Origin: Aricia agestis
Taxonomy: Eukaryota; Arthropoda; Insecta; Lepidoptera; Lycaenidae
Assembly (NCBI RefSeq): GCF_905147365.1
Contig: NC_056408.1
Span: 14,384,001 to 14,448,000, forward strand
Direction: 5' to 3'
DNA: 64,000 nucleotides
Shown: positions 11,346 to 22,580 of the stretch, piece after piece
Position numbering within the stretch: the stretch's first letter is position 1
Layout of the letters: each line of letters begins with the position of its first letter
Made by a program: the position numbers and the translations under genes
Notes under the pieces: model-generated
The model's database searches: none
Seen by the model: only the letters and a program-made list of their open reading frames with translations
What the model was told of the DNA's origin: nothing

Positions 11346-11956
11346 AAAAAATAATAATTAGATATTAATATTATTATGTTTAAAGAAATTATGTTTTAAG
11401 CAAGAAATTGATAAGTTTATTGGTATTTGATACCTACGCTAAATAATGAACCTTAAAAAAGTCTTAGAAATGTATCAAACTTGTGGATTACAATTACATG
11501 AATTACAACAGAGTTGATGTCATGAGTTGAACATAGTTTGTTGAACTTGAACTCATTCTTGAACTACCTACGTTTTTTTGAGCTTTCAAATAGGTATTAT
11601 TGTAACATAAACAGGCAATTTATAAGTTTAATAATCCCCTTTTCGTGCCTTGTAAGGCATTTTACATTATTAGTACTGTGTACGCTGAACCAAATATTTT
11701 TCAGGATAATGGATGATTGCTAACACTGAGATACTATAAGTACTACATTGCTAACACTGAGATACTATAATAAATAATTGCAAATGTAATGATGACGAAG
11801 TCCTAGGAAGATAATATATATTCACTCAAAAGCTTAAATTAAAAGAAATTTAATAAATACTCGTTTTTAAATGTTTTTTCATTTATTTTCTCACTTAAAT
11901 ATACCTTAACTTTGCCCTTGCGAACGACTTGACACAACTGGTTACTACGCCTACGA

Positions 11957-13850
11957 GAATCCCAGATGTGGATGGTCAACCCGTGCATTCTGGTCTCTGG
12001 CCAAAGCTATTGAAGGAAATTTCTGCAAGCCAACCCTACCATCCCTACACGTAGGAAATGGATCGTTGGCCCAGGACGCAAAAGACAAAGCCGATCTTCT
12101 GGGCAAGCTCTTTGCGTCAAACTCGACCCTGGATGACGGGGGGCAGAAACCACCGACCATACCGCGATGCACGAGCATCATGTCGGATATACGGTTTCAT
12201 CAGCGCTCAGTGCGAAAAGCCCTCTGTTCCCTTGATATCCAAAAGTCGAGTGGGCCTGACGGAATCCCGCCTATTGTGTTGAAAAAGTGTGCTCCAGAGT
12301 TAGCTCCGGTCTTGACGCGTCTTTTTCGGCTCTCCTATTCCACTGGCATCGTCCAGGCTTCCTGGAAGACAGCCTTGGTGCACCCGATCCCCAAAAAAGG
12401 TGATCGCTCAAATCCTTCCAACTACAGACCAATCGCTATAACCTCTCTCTTCTCGAAGATAATGGAATCCATTATCAATAGCCAGCTTCTTCGATACTTG
12501 GACGGCCAGGGATTGCTAAGCGACAAACAATACGGGTTCCGTAAGGGTCGCTCGGCTGGTGATCTCTTGGCATGACTTGGCACCTGACTCATCGTTGGGC
12601 TCAGGCAATTGAGTCGAAGGGAGAGGCATTGGCTGTTAGTTTGGACATTGCGAAGGCTTTCGATCGGGTTTGGCATAAAGCGCTGCTATCAAAGCTTCCA
12701 TCATACGGGCTGACCGAGAAATTATGTAAGTGGGTCACTAGTTTCTTAGCAGACAGAAGCATAAAGGTCGTAGTTGACGGCGAATGCTCGGAAACTCAGT
12801 CTGTTAATGCTGGTGGCCCTCAGGGCTGTGTGCTATCGCCTACTCTATTCATACTGCATATCAATGACATGTTACAAACCAAAGGCATTCATTGCTATGC
12901 GGATGATAGTACAGGTGATGCTGTATATACCGGCTCCCCTAATATTTCTCGGCAAAATGTCACTGAGAGTCGAAACGAACTTGTGTCTAAGGTGGAGAAT
13001 TCATTGAAGAAGGTCTCTGAATGGGGTAGACGTAACTTAGTCCAATTCAACCCCGCCAAGACACAAGTCTGCGCGTTCACCACTAAAAAGTCACCAACGG
13101 TCGTTTATCCTCGTTTCGAGGGCACATCTTTAACCATCTCCCCTAGCATTGAGATACTTGGCGTCAACATATCGAGTGAAGTCCAGTTCCGATATCATCT
13201 TGAGGGTAAGGCCAAATTAGCCTCGAAGAAGCTTGGCGTTCTTAACAGAGCGAGACAGTACTTCAGTCCGGACCAGCGCCTACAACTCTACAAGGCGCAG
13301 GTTCGGCTTCATATGGAATATTGTTCTCATCTCTGGGCAGGGGCGCCAAAATACCAACTGCTCCCTCTGGATCGTATCCAACGAAGGGATGCTCGAATTG
13401 TTGACTGCCATAGTGTTTCAAACAGCTTGGACCCCCTGGAATTACGCCGCGATGTTGCTTCACTCTGCATCCTCTATCGGTTGTATCACGGGGAGTGCTC
13501 TGAGGAATTGTTCGGAATCATCCCACCTGCAACTTTTCGCTATCGTCCCACGCGAAAAACATACCATCCTCATCACCTTGATGAGTGGCAGTCTTCCACA
13601 GTGCGTTTTTTCCGTAACTTTCTGCCGCGCACTGTAAAACTCTGGAATGAACTGTCACCAGCAGTATTTCCGGACCGATACGACCTGCAAACCTTCAAGA
13701 AAAGAGCGTATACCCTCTTAAAAGGCCGGCAACGCACCTGCAGCTCTTCTGATGTTGCGAGTGTCCATGGGCGACGGTAGTTGCTTACCATCAGGTGACC
13801 CGTTTGCTCGTTTGCCCCCTTATTTAATAATAATAAAAATAATAACAGCA
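11957..13850 (+). mobile_element. 5'-truncated non-LTR retrotransposon (CR1/Jockey-group LINE) with complete 3' end
   Basis: The coding part begins abruptly with CGWSTRAFWSLAKAIEG, then carries reverse transcriptase blocks. The 3' end is the tail widely found in Lepidoptera (GGCCGGCAACGCACCTGCAG through GTTTGCTCGTTTGCCCCC), followed by an ATAA-rich microsatellite tail. Truncated copies of the same 3' end occur at 49175-49520, 49960-50298 and 51146-51250. The clade (CR1 or a relative) is an inference. Confidence 0.88.
12066..13780 (+). pseudogene. LINE reverse transcriptase, frameshifted
   Basis: The first frame (to a TGA near 12575) holds the start of the RT domain (SSGPDGIPPIVLKKC, IPKKGDRSNPSNYRPIAITS, QYGFRKGRSAGDLLA). 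The second frame resumes at about 12572-12590 and runs to 13780, with SLDIAKAFDRVWHKALL, GGPQGCVLSPTLF, the catalytic YADD box (CYADDSTGD) and a thumb/C-terminal region ending SSSDVASVHGRR. The break falls at a short local duplication (CTTGGCATGA then CTTGGCAC). The endonuclease domain is absent, so the copy is dead on two counts, although most of the RT is otherwise readable. Confidence 0.88.
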
Positions 13851-13889
13851 TCTATACCTTTTAAAACTTATCAGCTGACGACTTTTCCA

Positions 13890-14115
13890 CTGACTTACAG
13901 CTAGCTGATTTTTTAATTTTTTACTAGAGTATTTTAACAATATACTCTGACAAATTCTCAAATGAGAGGAAATTACTGAAAAAAATATTTTTTTCTTCAT
14001 CTTTGGGAGGCTGCCACTGCCTACTACCCACCCCATCTACGGAGTCGCAGCTGACGGTCGCTAGTATTCATAGTCCCTTATTCATTTTACGGAGTTTCGG
14101 TTGGGAGGGACTTGG
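13890..14115 (+). repeat. Dispersed repeat, inverted partner of 10494-10700
   Basis: The plus strand carries CTCAAATGAGAGGAAATTAC, a T-run, GGGAGGCTGCCACTGCC, GGAGTCGCAGCTGACGGTCG and CTAGTATTCATAGTC. These match the complement of 10494-10700 in order. Confidence 0.7.
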
Positions 14116-14393
14116 TCATGTAAATCTGTCACTGGCCCCAGGTCTATACATACATAACACAGATGACACACATAATATAGTTCCTACGTAAACGAAACGC
14201 CGACAAGCGACAGTTTTAGTGGAGTCATTGAAGGTTTTCACCTCCGATTTCGTTGAACCTCCATCGATTTTCATGAAAATTGGTGAGTAGGTGGGGAATA
14301 CCCTAAGAAACAAAAGTGACATAGTGCCAACTTGCGCTTTTGCCCTGGGGGTGGATGACAACCCTTCTCGGGGGTGAATTTTTTTTTAATAAA

Positions 14394-14885
14394 AACTCGC
14401 GCACGAATTCTGTGCCATTATAGAGCAAAAATAGGCCAAAAATTGTGTTTTTGTATGGAAGCCCCCTTAATTATTTTATTTTAAATTTTATAATTAATGA
14501 TAAAAGTCTAAATATAATTGAGTGTTTTATTATATATATAATTTTACGAGCAAAAAAGCCAAAAAAATTTTTGTTGTATGGGAGCCGCCCTTTAATAAAT
14601 AAATTTAATTAATTTTATTTTGTTTTTAGGATTTGTTGTTTTATCGGCAACACAAATACATATATACATAACAAACAACAACAACAAACTATGTTGTCTG
14701 GAACAAGACTCTGTCATGTTGTCCGTCCGTCTGTCTTTCTGTCTTCAGGTTGTATCTTAAGAACCATGCTAGATAAAGCATTGAACTTTTTAATTTATTG
14801 CCAATACAACAACAAATCCTAAAAACAAAATAAAAATAATATTTAGGGGGGGGGCTCAAATACAACAAACAATTTTTTCTACTCT
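14394..14885. repeat. Lepidopteran CGGCCAAGTGCGAG-type repeat, two opposed partial copies
   Basis: A plus-strand part (14394-14660: ACTCGCGCACGAATTC, CCATTATAGAGCAAAAATAG, TTTTTGTATGGAAGCCCCC) meets a minus-strand part (about 14700-14885: GTCCGTCCGTCTGTC, CAGGTTGTATCTTAAGAACC, then the complement of the AAAACAAAAT block). Just before it (14200-14390) is a moderately GC-rich segment, with CCTCCATCGATTTTCATG and CCCTGGGGGTGGATGACAAC, that looks repeat-derived but that I could not assign. Confidence 0.6.
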
Positions 14886-15065
14886 ATGGAGTAGGAACAT
14901 TTTGCCACGGCTTTAATTGTAATATTGTAAAATATATAATGTAGATAGATACTTAGAACCTGACAGAAACTAGCTACTAGCAAAAAAAAAAACAACACAT
15001 TGTGTTGTTTTTAGCATCGTTTTTTTTAAACATTGTAAATGAGATTTAATTTGGTATTAATACTC

Positions 15066-15114
15066 AAACATCAGTATAGGTGGATGTGTCACGTGTCCAC
15101 CTATACTGATGTTT
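15066..15114. repeat. Perfect 19-bp-arm hairpin with CACGTG in the loop
   Basis: The arms at 15066-15084 and 15096-15114 are exact reverse complements, with outer end AAACATCAGTATAGG. The 11-nt loop contains an E-box-type CACGTG. No gene is nearby. Confidence 0.75.
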
Positions 15115-16196
15115 GTTTACATTAAGATTAAAATGATTTTGAATCTTGAGTGTTACTCATATTTTTTATTCTGATAGTAATGTAATTTATCATCAGGGCA
15201 TTTTCAAAAAAATGTGTACCCCTGGTTTTTACCTTGTCCCTTGACTTTGCTACAGATTATTTGTAAAAAATGACATACTAACATTTTGTAATTTTAATGT
15301 AGGAGCATAAACAAGTTTTCTTTTATTAAAATACATTCACGTTTGTATATAATTTTATTTAGTATGAGATTTATAAGGGTTTTTAAGTACCGAAACCTAT
15401 TAAATTCACCTGTCCCCTTCCCAGAAGTTGTAACAAAATCTTTAATAACTATTTTTTTTCTTAAAGTAAGTTACTTAAAAAAACATATGTTAGATTCTTA
15501 AATACTTAATGTATCAATTGAGTGTCTTGTTATTGAAAAATCTAACATAATTTAACTACAAATTAATTAAAATTATAATCATGAAAAAACAACCCGGCCG
15601 GAATGTTCGGTTTAGTGACCGTTTTTTTTAGTTTTATAAACATACTACAAAAATATTTTCGGCACTAAATGATAGCACTATATTTCATTGTACATCGAGA
15701 AACTTCAATTTAAATTTAGTAGTTAAAAATCTGCTACAAGACGCGGACGCAGGTTGGATGGTTCTTCAGGAACGGTTTATTTGTTCAGATAAGTGACCAT
15801 ATTTTGTAAGCATTATTATACTTTCTCCAACTGTTTTTACTGTTGACACGTTGCAAAATTAGTTTAGTATTTAGTATAAAAAATGAAATTGTGATAACTA
15901 TTATCGGTTATTTACAAACACTTTAAAAGTAAAAGAAAGTAATATTACGTGACTTCCGACTTGTGACTTTTCGTATGGTCACATATAATGGAACGGACAA
16001 GTCACAACAGGCGGAAAGCATAAGGCTTAGTTCACATTTTAAATAAATTATTTTTTATTCACAGATTTTATTAAGAAAATTGGAGATTTTTAAACTGGTA
16101 CGATTAACGTACAAATATATTTTTTATTACTTATGTGTTAAGGTGACGCCGCGTTAAAGTAAAAAACCGTTTTGGATATGTTTTAGATTGCTATTT

Positions 16197-16247
16197 TTGC
16201 TTGTTTTCTGTGAGAGGCCGGCCCGGCCTCTCACAGAAAACAAGCAA
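16197..16247. repeat. Perfect 51-bp palindrome (25-bp arms, 1-nt centre)
   Basis: Positions 16197-16221 and 16223-16247 are exact reverse complements around a single C at 16222, so there is almost no loop. The arms run from TTGCTTGTTTTC to GAGAGGCCGG. Palindromes this perfect are normally unstable in replication, so the sequence is young, selected or an assembly fold. Confidence 0.9.
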
Positions 16248-16754
16248 TGGAACAGCAAAAAATGGAAAGGGCGTAAGCGACAAAATAGTTTTGTCGCGTA
16301 ATTTAAAAACCATAAATACATTTCATATAAGCTATGGGCAAATTAAAGTGTATGCTTGAACCAATCCATGTACATTTTTGGAAGCTTAAATCACTCTCTG
16401 TAGGGAAAAATAGGAATCCTTTTTTTTTACACAGGTCTATTTGATTGATTATTCTGTGTTATAAAAGTTGACCAATCGTGTTATGCTATGGGTAAATCAA
16501 AGACAAAGACATGATAAATACTGACAATGAACTTTAATTTCTTAGCTTTAGTTATTGCTGAGAAAAATCGATATCGCTACAGCCAAATCATAAAGGCGTC
16601 GACTTTACTTAACAATAACAAATATACTATTTAAAATTTAAGTACCTAAAAGTTTTATGTTTTTTAAAAATTTTGATTTTATTTCCACTACTTTTCTATC
16701 AGTAAAGTTGAAAATCATTTTGTGTCGTTGATATTTGCAGATTTATAATAACTA

Positions 16755-17162
16755 GACATCAGATTATATGCATTTGCATACTTGCATATGCAAATGCATA
16801 TAATGTCACTTTTTAGGCGATAGTGCATATTTTGGCAATTTTTCGTTGATAGTGCATATTTCGGTAGTTTAACTTCCATGGGCATTAAGATTGCAATCGG
16901 AAAATGTTGGTAGAAAATTATTATTGGCGTATAATAAATAAATAAAAAGTCTTTATTTCAAGAAATTAAAGATCCTGGATTTTATGAAATTATAAAAATT
17001 GGCGCTTTTATTAATGTCACTACCGGAAAAGTCTTCAAAAAAATAATAAATTTTAATATTAAGTGACTTTTGATTGTGCATATTTTGTGCATATTTCGAC
17101 CATTTTTCGTGCATATTTGCATGGATATTTCGGCACTTTGATCGTGCATATAATCCGATGTC
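16755..17162. mobile_element. Putative MITE with terminal GACATCAGATTATATGCA repeats
   Basis: The left end, GACATCAGATTATATGCA, is inverted at the right as TGCATATAATCCGATGTC with one mismatch. Several copies of a GTGCATATTT motif lie inside, and an internal hairpin of ATGCATTTGCAT type is near the left end. It is about 408 bp with no ORF. Confidence 0.65.
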
Positions 17163-17867
17163 ATTAATAACTTAGGAATTCGTAGACATGTGAACACATC
17201 TTTATGATTATGAGATGTTCGTCCCTCTAATTATTGAAGTTAAATCTATGAAATCAAAGAATTTTTTACTTTTATAAGTAGTGCAACAATAAAAATGTTT
17301 AAATAAAAGGTTTTTGTGTTATAAAAACTCCTTTAAATATGTTAAATATTACTTACTCATGTAAAAAAATGAAAAATAACCTAGTGGTTGGGTCACATAG
17401 TCACACTATGGATTAAAAATAATTGCTACTCTTGTTGATCCTTGAAATTATCTAAATTTTTTTTAATAAACAATTAAATATGCATTTCACTAGATTAAAT
17501 TAACGAAGAAATCCATTTATTGCTGTATTTTTTTGTATTAAATTATATTTTACATTTAGTCGCACAACGGAATCTGTTTCGTCGAAAATTCGATTTTGTT
17601 TCAATAATATCAGAATAATATAACGTTTTCAGCGTTCTTTTTAACTTATTCCATTAGTTCAATATTTTTCCTTGTATATGACATTCAAAAAAAGGTAAAT
17701 AAATGACCTTAAAAAATATAGACATATTTTTGCAAGGGTACACGTTTTTTTGAAAATGCCCATCAATCAATATTTACAAGAAAGATTTTTCAGGAGATAA
17801 GATTTAATATGACATCACCTAGGTTAGATCATGCAGTTCAGAATACTTCATTATTTATTACTAAGAC

Positions 17868-17985
17868 TTCGTTGTCTGTCCGTCTTTCTGTCTGTCTACA
17901 GGCTGTATCTCAAGAACCTTGCTCTATAATGGTACGGACCCTTTTGTTTGCGAGTTCTACTCGCACCTGGCTAATTTTATTTAAT
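17868..17985 (-). repeat. Internally deleted CGGCCAAGTGCGAG-type repeat
   Basis: On the minus strand it reads GCCAGGTGCGAGTAGAACTC and GGGTCCGTACCATTATAGAG, then jumps to TTGAGATACAGCCTGTAGAC. The middle of the element is missing. Confidence 0.6.
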
Positions 17986-18944
17986 TTCTAAATAGACATT
18001 AAAATAGCAATATATGAATTACCTATAAAAAGAGGTTTTAAAATATTGCATATAATAAGTACTTATTGACCAAACAATCTCTTTTTTGACTATTATAATT
18101 TTTTCCTTAAGTAGCATTAAGAGTTATGTTAAGACAAAATCTCCATAGAGCAAGGGACGAGAAATTGCATGTTGGTACCAACTAAAATTAGTACTTAGAT
18201 ATTATTAACATCCCCACTTGAAATAGCAAAAACTTGTTTTAATTTATATAACAAACAAAATGTAAATGGTGCCAAAATAACTAATATACCTAATAATAAT
18301 ATACTTAGTAGAGTCCAAAATGATTAGCACTTTAGACTATAACATAAAATGTTAATGAAAATAAAATATTAATGACACCTAATTTTGCACTACAGAGTCT
18401 TTTGCACACTAAAAACAGTACTTATTTCTAATTTTTAAACGGTAATTAACTAACGGGTGATTTGAAGTGAATATCAGGAATAAAGTTGCCAGTTTTAAAG
18501 CAAATGTTTTACATACATTTGAGCCAGTTAGATCATTTGAATGTAAACTAAACATGTAAGATTATAGGTTTAAATGTGTATTTATTACAGACTCGCCTCA
18601 ATAAAATTGAAAACTTGAGAAACCAACACAAAATGTGAGATGAATGGTTAATACATAATATCTACTCACGGTGTGATAAGATGAGTTAGTGTTGTTAATC
18701 AAATGCTTCTTCTGAAATTGTGTAATACTTTTATGTATTTTGTAAACGTTTATTTTATGAAAAAAGCCGTATTTCACTGCAGATCATCAGTGTAAGGTGG
18801 GTGATAACTAGACTTTTGACAGATCGAAATGTTATGACAGGTGACAGCTGACAGATGACAGTACGAAGTACTTTTTTTACCATAGCGATGCAGCATAGAA
18901 AGCCATTGTCAGTGTCATTTAAAAAGCGGAGATACAGAACAGCG

Positions 18945-19645
18945 GGATCATTGGCAATGAGAATGCAGATGCCTATGCCAAACAAGCCGTAACAACGGGT
19001 GTGCTTGATCATTATAAACTATATTGCCATGATATAATTCCCAGCGCCAAAAAACACTTAAACATCCAATGGAATAGAGAGTGGGTCATATCTGGTAATG
19101 TTAAAGGCAAACACTATTTTGACATACAAAGTAGTGTTCCTGTTAAGCCTTGGTTTTTCAAATACATTAATAGTCGCAAAGCAGTATGTTCTACCGTTTG
19201 TCGAGTTAGGCTTGGACATTGCTGCTCACCGGTATTCTTAGCTAAGATTAGGGTTAAGGATAGTTCTTTGTGTGAGTGTGGCCTAGATGAAGGTTCCCTG
19301 GACCACATCTTTTTTTGCTGTCCTAAAAATCAGTCCTCCCTATATGACCTCCTTCCTATCAATATCCCTCGCCCTATTAATTTTAAATCAATTTTATGCT
19401 TTGTAAATACCTCTTTTATTGACATTCTGTGTACATATATTTGTTCTAACAATATAAAATTGTGATGTTTTACTAACCTCTATATGTTTGTGTTTGTTTT
19501 AGGTATATTCAACAGAATTTAAATTATTGTTAGATACTGTACCTTGTTTCTTCACCAGACCTGCAATATAGAGCAAAGTCTACCCAAAAGCACTCTGACA
19601 TTGGCAACTCACTGAGGCCGCCATAACCTAAAGAAGAAGAAGAAG
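18945..19645 (+). pseudogene. LINE 3' fragment: end of RNase H and zinc-knuckle-like tail
   Basis: The frame begins inside an RNase H C-terminus (GIIGNENADAYAKQAV, matching the GNExAD motif of LINE-encoded RNase H). It continues to a stop at about 19465 through VRLGHCCSPVFLAKI, CECGLDEGSLDHIFFCCP and NNIKL. That cysteine-rich region follows RNase H in I-group and Jockey-group LINEs. The 3' UTR ends at CTCTGACATTGGCAACTCAC and an (AAG)n tail at 19631-19645. Everything upstream of RNase H is missing. A hAT-like element begins in the tail at 19651. Confidence 0.7.
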
Positions 19646-19650
19646 CAGAA

Positions 19651-21522
19651 CAGGGATATTGCGGATCCCGATTTTTTCACATCCGCGGATGCGAATGCGG
19701 ATGCGGATTTTTAGAGTTTCACATCCGCGGATGCGGATGCGTATGTTGCGGATCTTACATAAATATAGTTTATAAAATGAAAAAGTATTATTTTTTATTT
19801 TTATTAATGTATTACAAAATAATAGTACAGGTTCCCTAGAACAAATTTTTTGATTAATATCAAGATATTTTTTCGTGAGTAGCTTCATTTTGAAATGCAT
19901 TTTGAATAGAACAACCCATATTTTAGGACCCTCAAATCGAAATATTAAATCATATTTATATCTGTTAGCTACCACTTTCGCAGAGGAAATTGTTATTAGT
20001 TTTATCAAAATGAAGCTGCTTACGAATTATTGCCTTGATAATAATAAAAAACAGGTTCCCTTGTACTATAATAATACTATTGTATTAAAGAGATGATAAT
20101 TTCTAAATGAAAATTGCATTAATTCCCCTGTATAACCTCTAGGTACCACTTTCTTGTTAGTAAGTACACGAAGTTATAAATAGGAGCATACCTAAAGCAT
20201 TAGTACTAGCTGTGGCCCGCGACTTTGTCCGCGTGGACTTTAGTTTATAGTTGTTCCCGTACCCATCCCATCCCATCCCAGAAAAGTATATTGTGTGGGA
20301 ACCGCACATTTTTCCGGGACAAAAAAACCTTCCCTGTCCCAGATTCAAATTAGTATCTCCGATCCAAATTTCATCAAAATAGATTAAATAGTTTAGGCGA
20401 GAATTATTATATTTTCCGGAATAAAAAGTATCCCTTGTCATTTCCCGAGACTGAAAGTATTGCCATACTTACCAAAAAGTTTATTGTGTGGGAACCGTAC
20501 ATTTTCCAGGACAAAATTAGTATTCCTTATCCTTTCCTGAGACTCAAAGTATCTCCATACCAAATTCCATCAAAATAGATTGAATAGTTTACGCGCAAAT
20601 CATAAAAGTATATTGTGCAGTAACCGTATATTTTTCCGGGACAAAATGTATCCTTTGTTCTTTTTCGGGACTCAAAGTATCTTTATACCAAATTTCAGCA
20701 AAATTGGTCCAGCCGCTTACGCGTGATGTCGTGACCACGCGAAATATAACATTCCGCGCAGCTTCGCCCGCGTAAATTAGATATTTCACAGACAAATTAG
20801 TCCACAAAAAATAGCCTATGATACTTCACGTGGTCTACTTCTTATCTGTGCCAAATAACAGAAAAATTGCTACAGTAGTTCGTGAGATAAGCCCTTTCAA
20901 ATAATTTCCCCCGTTTTTTTCCACATTTTCCTCAATTTCTTCGCTCCCATTAGTTTTAGCGTGATAAAATATAGCTTATAACCTTTTTCAATAAATGGGG
21001 TATCTAACACTGAAACAATTTTTCAAATCGGACCAGTAGTTCTTGAGATTAGCGCGTTCAAATAAGCCCTTTCAAATAATTTCCCCCCGTTTTTTCCACA
21101 ATTTCCTCTATTTCTTCTCTCCTATTAGTATTAGCGTGATAAAATATAGCCTATAGCCTTCCTCGAAAAGGCTATCTAACACTCAAAGAATTTTTCAAAT
21201 CGGACCAGTAGTTCCTGAGATTAGCGCGTTCAAACAAACAAACAAATAAACTCTATCCTTTGGAACCCTCTATTGTGCGTGGCCGATTAATTGGCCGGCT
21301 TTTCGCTCCCATGATTGGTCACTTGTCACGCACAAACGGCACGCGCCATTCACAAACCCCGCCGCTTTTTTTTCTTGTCGCAATCTCAAGTCTCGTATGA
21401 CATTCGCATCCGCATAAAAACCGCATTGATTTAATGCGGATGTGGATGCAGATGCGGATGTCGAAATCGATGCGGATGCTCCGCATTTACGGATGCGGAT
21501 GCGGATATTCGCTACATCCCTG
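19651..21522. mobile_element. hAT-like non-autonomous element with nested repeats
   Basis: The left end begins CAGGGATATTGCGGAT and the right end finishes GATATTCGCTACATCCCTG, imperfect inverted repeats. Both sub-terminal regions are packed with GCGGATGCGGAT units, as in insect hAT termini. Flanking octamers AAGCAGAA (19643-19650) and ATACAGAA (21523-21530) agree at six of eight positions, consistent with an 8-bp target duplication. The interior has no transposase. It holds repeats of the GACTTTGTCCGCGTGGACTTTAG type (20205 onward) and two copies of GACCAGTAGTTCYTGAGATTA (about 21035 and 21205). Confidence 0.65.
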
Positions 21523-21740
21523 ATACAGAATAGGGATTAGGGCAGGGAACATGCAAATATAAGATTTATGAAAATGTTGCTTTTAAAACATTAAAAAATA
21601 TAAAAGAAGGACCACTGCAAGGTTAATATGTAACTTGAAACGGAACGGATTTTAAGCGTTTTCATCGTTTTTAACCAATTTTTAACTTACGCTAAATGGA
21701 AATGCCCCGCGGCATGACAACTTTTTGAGAGGTATAGGTC

Positions 21741-22068
21741 AGTTATCTAAAGCTGGCGCTTGGCACGATCAACACATTGACACATTGCGCTTGTGTAGTG
21801 TCTGTGAATAAGCGCGCAGCGTGACGTCGTATTGCATACACATTATGAAAAGACTGCCCGTCTCTCTCTCGCGCGGTCTATCTTATGTGCGTGAAGGGAA
21901 CACTTATTGTTTTTCCTTTGCTACTGTTTATAAATACAGCATGATGTTACAAGTCAGTCACTAGCGTTCGGGACTCTAGTCTACCTACAAAATCATTTAT
22001 TTTTAAATATACTGTATATTGAAATTGCATAAGTGTGAGTACTGTGAACGTGCCAGCTTTAGTTAACT
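21741..22068 (+). promoter_or_regulatory. TATA-box/initiator promoter candidate inside a small inverted-repeat segment
   Basis: TATAAATA at 21929-21936 is followed 27 nt after its first base by the adenine of an arthropod initiator, TCAGTC (21954-21959). The spacing is slightly short of ideal. Upstream is a pyrimidine-rich CTCTCTCTCGCGCGGTC stretch. The segment is bounded by GTTATCTAAAGCTGGC (about 21741) and GCCAGCTTTAGTTAAC (about 22052), which are inverted. It could be a transposon-borne promoter. No ORF of note follows on the plus strand. Confidence 0.35.
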
Positions 22069-22580
22069 AACCTATACGATCAGGTGGGGCCATTGTCAAT
22101 AATTATTGTCAAACAGTAGTGACGTTATACAGTTTTGGCGCCAAAATTTAAATTGGCAATTTTAAACAGCATTTTTTACAAACTATACAAATATCTTTAT
22201 TGCAGACTAACCTGTGGTCCATTGGTTAAATATTTTAGTTTTTCTATGTTTAATTTTCGAAATTCATAACGTATTGCCTGTGTAAGCGTAGTCCATAAGT
22301 TTAGCTATTAAATAAGACCTTTTTTATATGTATAGGATATTTACATGAGAAGACGTATTGGTCAGATTAGTGTGAAAGCCCAATAAAAAATAAAATGGCT
22401 GCCATTTTACAACCGTGAGAGAGAGAAAAATTTGAAAGCCAATTTATTGATTAAATATGCCATACATTATGACATTAAAGGATCGGACACCGGTGTCACG
22501 ACACATTGAATATGGCGCGTTTCCCACCGAAGGCACCGGTTAACCTAAAGTGATACTGTGACCGCGCGCTCTCCGCCCTC

